From Bryobacteraceae bacterium (GTDB taxonomy: Bacteria; Acidobacteriota; Terriglobia; Bryobacterales; Bryobacteraceae): a stretch of 7,441 bases of DNA. The position numbers and the translations under genes are program-made. The stretch's first letter is position 1; every line of letters starts with the position of its first letter. The DNA is taken from assembly GCA_947456995.1 (NCBI GenBank), contig CANGVB010000172.1, positions 1-7,441 of the forward strand, in the 5' to 3' direction. The notes beneath the pieces are model-generated. The model searched no databases, was not told the origin of the DNA, and saw only the letters and a list, made by a program, of their open reading frames with translations. This document shows positions 1 through 6,092 of this stretch, piece after piece.

Positions 1-1562
1 CGCTGGACTCCACTGTCACGCTGCACGAAGCCCTCTGTGCTGCGAACTTCACGCTCGCCCACACGCCGGAAGCCATCGTTCGATGAGCCACCACGGACAC
101 CTTCGTCGCTGCCGCGTACCATGCCCGATCCGCGGGCCATGTTCTCGATATTCTGTCTCTGCTGTTCAAAGGGAACCCGCTCCACCTGACTCGCCTCGCG
201 ACGAGAGGTAAAGCGCTGGTCTTCTCTTGAAGCAAAGTTAGAACCACGAACACCTTCCTGGCTGGCGAAGCGGACGCTCTCGCGACTTGGCGCTATTCCT
301 ACCGGTCCGCGAAACTCTGAAGCATTCGACAAATCGGAATTACGTGCGGCGCGATAGCCATTGGAGTTGCCACCTTCGTGAGCAATACCACGGTTGAAGT
401 TCTGGGCTTCTACATAGCTGACCCCACCATCGACACGAGCATTGCGGTAGATGTTGGTGATGTTTACGTTGTTCACAATCGTGGTGTTGTTGAATCCACG
501 ATTGCCGTAAAAGCCACGGCCGTACCAACGGTTGTAGGTCTCAAAGGGAGCGAGCGGAACCCAGCCCACGTTGCCCCAACCAAAGCCGATACCGACTCCG
601 AAGCCACCGCGGCCAAAGCCAACGAAGCTCACCAGAGCGGGCGACCAGAAGTGACGTGCGCCACCTGCGCCAGGCCACCAGCACCAGCGACCAGCATTGT
701 TAAACCAGCGGCCATAGTGATAGGGCGCCCAACCCCAGGGGTCATAACTCACCCAGCTCCAGCCGTAGTAATCCAGCCACGACCAGCGGCCGGTGCGGTA
801 AGGAGCCCAGCCAGCAGCCACCCGGGGCTGCCAGACATTGCCATAGGGCGCGCTGTAGACCCAGTCGCCATAAGCGTCGAGTTGTTCGCCGCCGTAGACG
901 CCCTGGGGTAGATATTGCCTGCTGCGCGAGGAAGCAAGTTCCTGATCGCGGCTGCGATTCCATTGATCCCAGCTGTCGATGGGAGCTTCAGAAAGGGTCT
1001 GGAAGCTGGCCTCACCGCCATTGGTGTTCTGAATCCGGAGCGTTCTGCCCTGCCCCAGCTTGCGCGAACCCTGAGGAGTGAAAATGTCGAGTTCGCCATC
1101 GCGAACGGTAATTTCGGTGGAACCATCCTCGAGCACCTGCACGCGGTATTCGCCCTTACGCAGAGGACGGAGACTGGCTACAGGCGTATTGATGTCGACT
1201 TCCGACTGTGAATTCTGCCAGACCTTAAACGTCACAAGGCCAACCGGCAGATTGATTTGAAATCGCTGGTATTGGAGTTCAGCCAGACGAATCTCGGTGT
1301 TAGATCCAAGCCGAATCATGTTGGCGAAATCGAATTGCAACTCGGCCCGAGCGCCCACACCAGTGAGCAAACGATCCTGAGCTACCAGCGGCGCATTGAT
1401 GGTCGCGGCAACATTATCTCCACTATCCCCCCGTCGCACAGAGACATCTCCGGCGACCACACTCACCCGTGCCACACCGCGCGAGGCATCATCATCCTGC
1501 TGCGCAAATGCCGGGATCAAAGATCCGACCAAGGTACCAAGCGTGAATAGTATGCGTCTCAT
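1..1562 (-). CDS. Exported FecR-domain / DUF6600-like tryptophan-rich protein, 3' end outside window
   Basis: The reading frame is open from an ATG at 1562-1560 to the left edge: 520 codons, with no stop in the window. The start is supported by AAAGG 8 bases upstream (1571-1575). Residues 1-20 look like a Sec signal peptide: MRR, a hydrophobic core, then AFA before QQ. Residues about 28-180 resemble a FecR-type beta domain (VSVVAGDVSVRRG, LLTGVGARAEL, RLGSNTEIRL, VRDGELDIF). Residues about 217-345 are rich in Trp, Tyr and Gly, with two GWAPYxxGRW units (251-260 and 277-286), as in the DUF6600 proteins common in Acidobacteriota. From about residue 376 the chain is polar, rich in Arg, Glu, Ser and Gly, and probably disordered. 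It should be periplasmic or surface-associated. The true FecR regulator role is unlikely because no sigma factor or TonB receptor is adjacent. The family is fairly sure; the function is unknown. Confidence 0.85.
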   Translation of the reverse strand, partial: MRRILFTLGTLVGSLIPAFAQQDDDASRGVARVSVVAGDVSVRRGDSGDNVAATINAPLVAQDRLLTGVGARAELQFDFANMIRLGSNTEIRLAELQYQRFQINLPVGLVTFKVWQNSQSEVDINTPVASLRPLRKGEYRVQVLEDGSTEITVRDGELDIFTPQGSRKLGQGRTLRIQNTNGGEASFQTLSEAPIDSWDQWNRSRDQELASSRSRQYLPQGVYGGEQLDAYGDWVYSAPYGNVWQPRVAAGWAPYRTGRWSWLDYYGWSWVSYDPWGWAPYHYGRWFNNAGRWCWWPGAGGARHFWSPALVSFVGFGRGGFGVGIGFGWGNVGWVPLAPFETYNRWYGRGFYGNRGFNNTTIVNNVNITNIYRNARVDGGVSYVEAQNFNRGIAHEGGNSNGYRAARNSDLSNASEFRGPVGIAPSRESVRFASQEGVRGSNFASREDQRFTSRREASQVERVPFEQQRQNIENMARGSGMVRGSDEGVRGGSSNDGFRRVGEREVRSTEGFVQRDSGVQ

Positions 1563-1635
1563 AACGTCAACCTTTCGCATATTGTCCTTACATTTCCTTT
1601 GCCAAAGAGCTAACTCGTTGGAGATACTAGCTTTT
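1563..1635. promoter_or_regulatory. Divergent intergenic gap between the FecR-like and YfhO-like genes
   Basis: These 73 bases must hold the start signals of both divergent genes unless their promoters lie inside the neighbouring coding sequence. AAAGG for the minus-strand gene is at 1571-1575. A GGAG that could serve the plus-strand gene is at 1620-1623. I could not identify a convincing -35/-10 pair on either strand. The gap is short enough that the two transcripts may share or compete for control sequences. Confidence 0.4.
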
Positions 1636-3864
1636 GTGACGGATTCCCGCCCCGGACCAGCGTCCTTGACTGGTGCTTTTCAACCACTCCTGGCTATAGC
1701 CAACCGCATTGCGGGTCCAGCCCTGCTGTTTGGGTTGATGGTGCTTGCGTATTGGCGCATCCTGCTGACCGACCAGTATTCCTGGCTGAACGGCTACGAT
1801 TTGAGCAGTCAGGTGATGCCCTGGTTGCAGTTTCAAGCCGGAGAATGGCATGCGGGGCGAATGCCTCTCTGGAGCCCTTACGAATGGGGAGGGCAGAATC
1901 TGCTCGGGCAGGGCCAGCCTGGGGTGATGAATCCGCTGAACTGGCTGCTGTTTGGCGCCCCGCTGCGCCGGGGCTGGATTCGCCAGGGCGTTCTGCACTG
2001 GTGGTTCTTTCTGCTTCACTTCATTGGCGCGTTGAATCTTTATTGGCTGGTTCGCTCACTCGGCACAGGAAGAATTCCCGCCGTGTTTGGTGGGCTTTGC
2101 TTTGGGCTCTTTGGTTTTCTTGGCTCCAACGACTGGCCGCAGATGATCAGCGGCCTGATCTGGGCACCGCTGGTATTTTTGTTTTTACTCAAGTCGGAAT
2201 CGAGCGATCGCCCCTGGCGCGAGGCCTCGCTGGCTGGTTTCTTTCTTGGCCTTGCCTGGCTGAGTGGGCATCACCAGTTGCCGATCTTCGTCAGCCTCAG
2301 CGTGCTGGCAACGGCCGTTGCGTTGCGGATCTATCCGGCGATGCTCAGTTTTGCGATTGCAGGCTTGATTGCAGCACCGCAGCTATTGCCGGGACTGGCT
2401 TACGGCAAGCTTGCCATACGCTGGGTCGGGATGGAAAGTCCCGTTGGCTGGCAAGACAAGGTGGCCTACTTCGTACACGAGCAATATGCCAGTATTCCGG
2501 CTTCGCTCTTATCGATTCTGCTGCCAGGGGCAGAGACCCACACCAGCTTGTTTCTGGGTTCAACTGCTTTGGTGCTGGCGATTTGGGCCATCCGTTCGCA
2601 GTGGGAGCGAAGAGTGGTTCGACTCTTTCTTGGCCTTGGAATCGGTGCGGTACTTTATGCGCTCGGAAGATTTGGCGGCTTTGAGCCACTGCTCTATAGC
2701 CTGGTGCCGATGATTGAAAAGGCGCGCAGCCCTTCGATGGCGGCTGCGATTTTCACGCTTTCGTTTGCAGTTCTCGCGGCCCTTGGATTTGAATCGCTTC
2801 GCCTCACGCACACCCACAAATCGATGGCCCGCCTGCACTGGATTTTCGCCGGAGCCGTGATCGGTCTGTTCAGCGTTGCAAAGCTGATTCCCGCCAACCA
2901 GTCGCAACTGGAGCAACGCTGGTTTGGAGTGGCGTTTGTTAGCCTTCTGATCGGCTTTGCCTATTTTGCGCTGCAAAACGGAAAGATCACATCCCGGCAG
3001 TTTAGTGTCCTGCTGCTGGCGGCCGTCATGATCGAAGCCTCCAACATGACCTACTTTGACATGGGCAACCGGCATGACAAGAATGTGCCGAATTTGCTGG
3101 AGCCCATGTCGCACCATCAGGATGTGCGTGAGTTTCTGGCCACCCGGCCTGGGCCAGTCCGTATCACTGTTGACGATCAGGCCATCAAGTTCAATTTTGG
3201 CGACTGGCATGGGATCGAAGTGATGGGTGGCTACCTCGCCAGCCTCACCAGGACTCATTCTGAAGTGGATTGGTTTCGGCCCCGCACGCTACAACTGGCT
3301 GGAATTGGCTATCACGTTGGGCCAACTTCACGAGCGGAGGGATCGAAGTTAGTGTTTGAGGGAGAAGGTGGAATCAATGTCTGGGAGTACCCGGATGCGG
3401 TGTTTCCGCGAGCATGGCTATCGAGCGCCACACTCTCATATCGCAACCCGTCAGAGCTGGCCACATTGCTCGAAACAGACACGCTCAACCTGAACCAAAC
3501 GACACTGACGCAGACCACTGTAGCTGGGCTGGAAGTCTGCCCGGCTGGCGCCGTTACGCTGCTGAAGCACGACCCTGGCCAAGTGCAAATCAGTGCGCAG
3601 GCCAACTGTAAGTCGTTACTGGTCCTTGCCGATTCCGACGATCCAGGCTGGAGTGTGACCGTAGATGGCCAAAGCGCAGAGAAAATCACTGTGTTTCATG
3701 CTCTGCGGGGAGTGGTGGTACCCAAGGGTAATCATCGGGTGGAGTGGAGCTATTCGCCTTCAGGCTTCCGGCCGGGCCTTGCATTCGCTGGCTTGGGGCT
3801 AGTGCTGATTGCAGGCTTGCAGTTTTGGAATCCAAAGGGGCGAATCAAACCAGTGCAGCGCTAA
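1636..3864 (+). CDS. YfhO-family polytopic membrane protein, probable GT-C-type glycosyltransferase
   Basis: The proposed start is GTG at 1636, with GGAG 12 bases upstream, giving 742 residues. TTG 1618 is an alternative. ATG 1552 is in frame but overlaps the divergent gene's start, and ATG 1738 would cut the first membrane helix. There are about 13-14 hydrophobic segments, the first near residues 25-45 and the last at 714-731. The first external loop carries D55 and the stretch GMPLWSPYEWGGQN-like (residues about 74-88) followed by QGQPGVMNPLNW, the aromatic, Gly and Pro pattern of YfhO and related GT-C enzymes. Residues about 475-713 form a soluble extracytoplasmic domain ending in the family-typical DPGWSVTVDG (669 onward), a GVVVPKGNHRVEWSY stretch and a final helix. 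Bacillus YfhO is linked to glycosylation of lipoteichoic acid. Here a sugar transfer to an envelope glycan or protein is inferred, with acceptor unknown. Its 3' end overlaps the gvpN-like gene tail to tail. Confidence 0.82.
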   Translation: MTDSRPGPASLTGAFQPLLAIANRIAGPALLFGLMVLAYWRILLTDQYSWLNGYDLSSQVMPWLQFQAGEWHAGRMPLWSPYEWGGQNLLGQGQPGVMNPLNWLLFGAPLRRGWIRQGVLHWWFFLLHFIGALNLYWLVRSLGTGRIPAVFGGLCFGLFGFLGSNDWPQMISGLIWAPLVFLFLLKSESSDRPWREASLAGFFLGLAWLSGHHQLPIFVSLSVLATAVALRIYPAMLSFAIAGLIAAPQLLPGLAYGKLAIRWVGMESPVGWQDKVAYFVHEQYASIPASLLSILLPGAETHTSLFLGSTALVLAIWAIRSQWERRVVRLFLGLGIGAVLYALGRFGGFEPLLYSLVPMIEKARSPSMAAAIFTLSFAVLAALGFESLRLTHTHKSMARLHWIFAGAVIGLFSVAKLIPANQSQLEQRWFGVAFVSLLIGFAYFALQNGKITSRQFSVLLLAAVMIEASNMTYFDMGNRHDKNVPNLLEPMSHHQDVREFLATRPGPVRITVDDQAIKFNFGDWHGIEVMGGYLASLTRTHSEVDWFRPRTLQLAGIGYHVGPTSRAEGSKLVFEGEGGINVWEYPDAVFPRAWLSSATLSYRNPSELATLLETDTLNLNQTTLTQTTVAGLEVCPAGAVTLLKHDPGQVQISAQANCKSLLVLADSDDPGWSVTVDGQSAEKITVFHALRGVVVPKGNHRVEWSYSPSGFRPGLAFAGLGLVLIAGLQFWNPKGRIKPVQR

Positions 3865-4762
3865 AGTCTGAAGACTCCTGACAGAGCCGCTCGAGGATTT
3901 CATCCACGACGCCAGTGGGCAGCGATTCTTCAGACGCGGCTAACCTCGCAATGCTGTCGCCCAGAACATCCCGGCAGACCCAGCGGAAAGTTTCATCCTC
4001 ATGACGGGCTTTCGCGCCCAGTTGGGCCAGAACCCGCGCAATGGCGATGGATGCCCGAATACTGGGTTGATCCCCATGCTCGCTCACCACTCTGAGCATT
4101 CGAACCAAATCCACTACGGATTGGACGTCCTCCAGCCCTAATCTCGATTTCGATGCCACGATGGCGACTTCGGCCTGGAGGGAGTAAGCGTCCAGCCGAA
4201 CGGTGACGAGGCGATCGAGCAAGGCAGTCTGACTATGGCTCACGCTCATCTCCTGAGGATTTGAAGTCAGGATCAGGTGGAAGTCAGGATGAACCCGCAG
4301 ATACGGTTGCCCCGCCCTGTTTCGGTTTGCCAGGTGGAGGATACCTTCTCCGAGGACACTGTTGAGAACACTGTTGGCCTCGGGGCTGGATCGTGTGAAA
4401 TCGTCGTAGACCAGGGTATGGCCGTGCTGGCAGGCTGCGGCCAGACGATCTTCTTCTCCAATCGTTCTGACCGTCTCATCCATTCTGAGAATGGAGTGAA
4501 TAAACTGATCGGTATCCTGAGTGCGGCGGCCAGGCAGATCTCTACCCAGAATTTCAGCGCGGCCGATACGGGGCTCGCCCTGCATCAGAATCACAGGCCG
4601 ACCGAGTGCGGCGGCCAGATGTAAAGCTACAACCGTCTTGCCACTTGCCACCGGGCCAGAGAGATGTACGGCAGAGTTGGCAGTAAGGTGAGCAAGCGCT
4701 CTGGTTGTAGTGGATTTAAGCTCTGGGCTTTCAACCAAACCCGTGAGTGAGCCATCGATCAT
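3845..4762 (-). CDS. gvpN: GvpN-like MoxR-type AAA+ ATPase
   Basis: This 305-residue protein matches GvpN, the AAA+ ATPase needed for efficient gas vesicle formation, along most of its length. Visible motifs are the lead-in ESPELKSTTTRAL (11-23), the P-loop GPVASGKT (36-43), QFIHSIL (86-92), Walker B TLVYDDFTRS (116-125) followed by SPEANSVLNSVLGEGIL, the family-typical VHPDF then TSNPQE with sensor-1 N168, and LLDRLVTV with a candidate arginine finger R184. ATG 4762 overlaps the previous gene's stop (ATGA), with AGGAG 10 bases upstream. Two departures stand out: Ala39 where GvpN and MoxR proteins usually have Gly, and Asp121 where the catalytic Glu is expected. No gvpA, gvpC, gvpF/L or gvpK is seen in the window. 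A neighbouring MoxR branch (CbbQ/NorQ) is the alternative, but the DFTRS-PEAN and TSNPQE stretches favour GvpN. Family assignment is good; involvement in real gas vesicles is unproven. Confidence 0.83.
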   Translation of the reverse strand: MIDGSLTGLVESPELKSTTTRALAHLTANSAVHLSGPVASGKTVVALHLAAALGRPVILMQGEPRIGRAEILGRDLPGRRTQDTDQFIHSILRMDETVRTIGEEDRLAAACQHGHTLVYDDFTRSSPEANSVLNSVLGEGILHLANRNRAGQPYLRVHPDFHLILTSNPQEMSVSHSQTALLDRLVTVRLDAYSLQAEVAIVASKSRLGLEDVQSVVDLVRMLRVVSEHGDQPSIRASIAIARVLAQLGAKARHEDETFRWVCRDVLGDSIARLAASEESLPTGVVDEILERLCQESSDFSAALV

Positions 4763-5586
4763 ATACGCAAATCTCCTAAGTGAACCTGCCGCCGGTCTGA
4801 CGATTTCATTCCCTCAACCAATCTGGTGATGCTGGCTAGCACTTTGGCAGTTGCTTCTCTCTCGGCGAGCACTTCGGCATCTTCCGGCGGGCCCGGCAGG
4901 TCTTCAACCACTTTCATGACCCGCCCTAAATCTGCCTCGATTTGAGTGAATCGATCCCGCAGGTGCGAAAGATCGGCAAGCCCGTGATCTGGCGATTGCA
5001 GCAGGTCTATGGCCCTTGCCATGCCGGCTTCGAGGCGAGTCAAACGATCTTGCAATGCCCCGGCGTCTGGCATCTGAGTCTGAGATTTACGAAATTCCAA
5101 GGCAAGAGCGTCCACGGTGTGGCTGAGCTTGTGAGCGTCACGGCCGAGGGAGGCGAAGATTTGGTCAAAGCTCTTTACCTGTTCACTGAGGCGAGTGCCA
5201 CTAAGATCGAGGGAGCGAAGGTCGCTGCGAAGTACCTCTATTTTTTGATCGATCGAATGCACTCTGGCAGCAAGGGCTTCAAGCGATTGGTGGCTCAGGG
5301 AATCTGTAATGGTGCCGTTCTGTAGACGAGCTTCGAGGAGAGATAGGCGAGCTTCGATATCAGGGGGCAGACTTGAAGGTGCTTCTGCAGCTAGAGTTTG
5401 AGGGATCGCAACTGGCGTGGCTGGGGAAAACTGTTGCAAGGTAGCCCGGCGAGCTTCGCGACCCGAAGTATCAGCCACACCAGTATCCGCAACGCACTGA
5501 AGAACCATTTTCTTCAAGAGCAACTTGCGGGCTCCAGCGGCTTTAGCCAGCTCAATAATACTTGTGCCCGAATCGGACTGACTCAT
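4759..5586 (-). CDS. Unrecognised helical/coiled-coil protein paired with the gvpN-like gene
   Basis: This frame encodes 275 residues from ATG 5586, which has GGGAG 10 bases upstream. A GTG at 5610 is in frame but has a weaker site. I do not recognise a family. Residues about 8-50 form a helical, Lys/Arg-rich segment (IIELAKAAGARKLLLKKMVL). Residues about 53-75 are a Pro/Ala-rich linker. Residues about 76-230 are predominantly heptad-like helix (IEARLSLLEARL, ALAARVHSIDQKIEVLRSDL). Residues 231-234 (PGPP) break it, and a final helix follows. There is no signal peptide or membrane segment, so it should be cytoplasmic. Two copies of an approximately 31-residue unit begin at L178 and L209. The stop overlaps the gvpN-like start by 4 bp, which argues that the proteins act together. 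By position it recalls gvpC directly upstream of gvpN in cyanobacteria, but I see no clear GvpC sequence match. It could instead be a substrate or adaptor of the ATPase. Confidence 0.75.
   Translation of the reverse strand: MSQSDSGTSIIELAKAAGARKLLLKKMVLQCVADTGVADTSGREARRATLQQFSPATPVAIPQTLAAEAPSSLPPDIEARLSLLEARLQNGTITDSLSHQSLEALAARVHSIDQKIEVLRSDLRSLDLSGTRLSEQVKSFDQIFASLGRDAHKLSHTVDALALEFRKSQTQMPDAGALQDRLTRLEAGMARAIDLLQSPDHGLADLSHLRDRFTQIEADLGRVMKVVEDLPGPPEDAEVLAEREATAKVLASITRLVEGMKSSDRRQVHLGDLRI
4773..4777 (-). promoter_or_regulatory. Ribosome binding site of the gvpN-like gene
   Basis: AGGAG lies 10 bases before the ATG at 4762, inside the last codons of the preceding gene. With the ATGA stop/start overlap at 4759-4762 it supports this start and suggests translational coupling of the two genes. 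Confidence 0.7.
4906..5055 (-). repeat. Two-copy ~31-residue repeat within the helical protein
   Basis: Residues 178-196 and 209-227 of the 275-residue protein align without gaps. Both read L-x-D-R-[LF]-T-x-[LI]-E-A-x-[ML]-x-R-[AV]-x-x-[LV]-[LV], with a start-to-start distance of 31 residues. Seven of 19 positions are identical and most others are conservative changes. It is seen at the protein level and is not an obvious DNA repeat. It could come from duplication or from regular helix packing. Confidence 0.5.
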
Positions 5587-5596
5587 CGACGGCTTG

Positions 5597-5601
5597 CTCC
5601 C
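5597..5601 (-). promoter_or_regulatory. Ribosome binding site deciding the start of the 275-residue protein
   Basis: GGGAG lies 10 bases upstream of ATG 5586. This favours that start over the in-frame GTG at 5610, which would add nine codons and has only a short AGG upstream. Confidence 0.6.
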
Positions 5602-5645
5602 GGCGCACACAAAGGTGCCTGATTAGTGGGACCGAAAATCGCGTT

Positions 5646-5694
5646 GGCCGGGCGGCTCAAGCTCGGCCCGGGATGGCGAACGCTCATCCCGGCC
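5646..5694 (-). repeat. GC-rich inverted repeats with mutually exclusive pairings
   Basis: Three pairings are possible: 5668-5675 with 5685-5692 (8 bp, 9-base loop, CCGGGATG/CATCCCGG), 5648-5653 with 5666-5671 (6 bp, CCGGGC/GCCCGG), and 5646-5652 with 5688-5694 (7 bp, GGCCGGG/CCCGGCC). The first two share bases 5668-5671 and cannot form together. It could be a REP-like intergenic palindrome or a switching leader structure. Only the pairing itself is observed. Confidence 0.5.
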
Positions 5695-5732
5695 TTACGG
5701 CTCGTATCCCTCTTCGGCGAGCAGACGAGGAG

Positions 5733-5766
5733 TTTTAGTGTTTTTTTCGTTTACAGCAGATTTTTT
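5733..5766. other. Clustered T/A tracts, possible bent DNA or UP-like element
   Basis: On the plus strand T-runs occur at 5733-5736, 5741-5747, 5750-5752 and 5761-5766. The centres of the first, second and last are about 9.5 and 19.5 bases apart, close to helical phasing. They lie right after the stop of the 97-residue gene and upstream of the 275-residue gene. Intrinsic curvature or an upstream promoter element is possible, but no promoter core was identified downstream. Confidence 0.3.
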
Positions 5767-6060
5767 CTACCAATAGCCAAGCCGCTGCCCCAGTTCTGCC
5801 ATACGCTTCTGTAAACGGCGGTAATGGTCTCGAAATTCGGATGTCTGGGTGTGCAGGCAGAGTAATGACTCGGCCTGGGAGAGATGATCGCTCAAATCAC
5901 TGGGGGATCGTCGCTCGGCCAGATCGCCCCACCAGCGGTTGATTTCTTCCACCGCGCGCTGCTCAAAGGCCCTGCTCTCGAGCAACTGAGTGATCTCCTG
6001 ATTCAGGGCCTGGTATTCGAATTCAAGCATGCGCCGGCCTTGATCTGGAAGCTCAACCAC
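5767..6060 (-). CDS. Small helical protein of unknown function, 97 residues
   Basis: The frame starts at GTG 6060. GGAGGA at 6068-6073 sits 7 bases upstream, an unusually strong ribosome binding site, and an in-frame TAA at 6082-6084 rules out a longer form from further upstream. I do not recognise a family. The protein is almost wholly polar, probably two long helices: residues about 8-51 (MLEFEYQALNQEITQLL, then INRWWGDLAERR with a Trp pair at 43-44) and about 53-97. It has one Cys (68), ends in Gly-Tyr-Trp and has no signal peptide or membrane segment. It lies 58 bases after the FKBP gene and 180 bases before the helical protein/gvpN-like pair, all on one strand. A structural or adaptor role with those two is a guess from position. 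Similarity to small gas vesicle accessory proteins is not evident by eye. Confidence 0.68.
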   Translation of the reverse strand: MVELPDQGRRMLEFEYQALNQEITQLLESRAFEQRAVEEINRWWGDLAERRSPSDLSDHLSQAESLLCLHTQTSEFRDHYRRLQKRMAELGQRLGYW

Positions 6061-6067
6061 TGCCGTT

Positions 6068-6092
6068 TCCTCCGAGATCAGTTATCGGAGGA
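6068..6092 (-). promoter_or_regulatory. Perfect 8-bp hairpin sequestering the Shine-Dalgarno of the 97-residue gene
   Basis: In the minus-strand transcript UCCUCCGA (6092-6085) pairs perfectly with UCGGAGGA (6075-6068) across a 9-base loop. The 3' arm contains the whole GGAGGA ribosome binding site of the GTG at 6060, so a folded hairpin would block initiation. This geometry is that of translational attenuators, riboregulators and RNA thermometers. As DNA it is also a 25-bp interrupted palindrome that could be a protein site. Pairing is observed; regulation is inferred. Confidence 0.55.

Larger units (their letters stand above)
5587..5766 (-). other. 180-bp non-coding gap/leader before the helical protein and gvpN-like gene
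   Basis: No plausible gene is present on either strand. In the transcribed (minus) direction it begins with A-rich DNA just after the small gene's stop, continues into a GC-rich segment able to form alternative hairpins, and ends with the ribosome binding site of the 275-residue gene. It is the largest gap in the minus-strand run, so it is the likeliest place for an internal promoter or a leader control element. I found no convincing -35/-10 pair and no hairpin followed by a U-run in the minus direction. Confidence 0.5.

Noticed and set aside
378..911. Long plus-strand open frame of 177 codons
   Set aside because: It is antisense to the FecR/DUF6600-like gene. Its Ala/Pro/Val-rich composition is the mirror of the Gly/Trp/Arg-rich real protein, and no family features are seen.
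1577..1605. TTGGCA and a weak -10-like hexamer on the minus strand before the FecR-like gene
   Set aside because: The best -10 choices match only 3 of 6 bases and would overlap the AAAGG ribosome binding site, leaving almost no 5' leader.
1396..1635. Upstream extension of the YfhO-like frame to ATG 1396 or 1552
   Set aside because: It would overlap the signal-peptide region of the divergent gene. The extra residues look like antisense translation, and GTG 1636 has a GGAG site and leaves a normal N-terminus.
1752..2684. 310-codon frame within the YfhO-like gene
   Set aside because: It is a shifted reading of the membrane protein, without hydrophobic organisation or conserved motifs; the YfhO frame explains the sequence fully.
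5701..5747. Weak stem (5701-5705 with 5725-5729, inner 5710-5712 with 5719-5721) followed by T-runs, as a plus-strand terminator
   Set aside because: The stem is short and interrupted and no plus-strand gene lies upstream of it. The T-runs are better described as A/T tracts.
5626..5814. Plus-strand 62-codon frame across the 5587-5766 gap
   Set aside because: It has no ribosome binding site or family features, overlaps the antisense 97-residue gene and reads through palindromic DNA.
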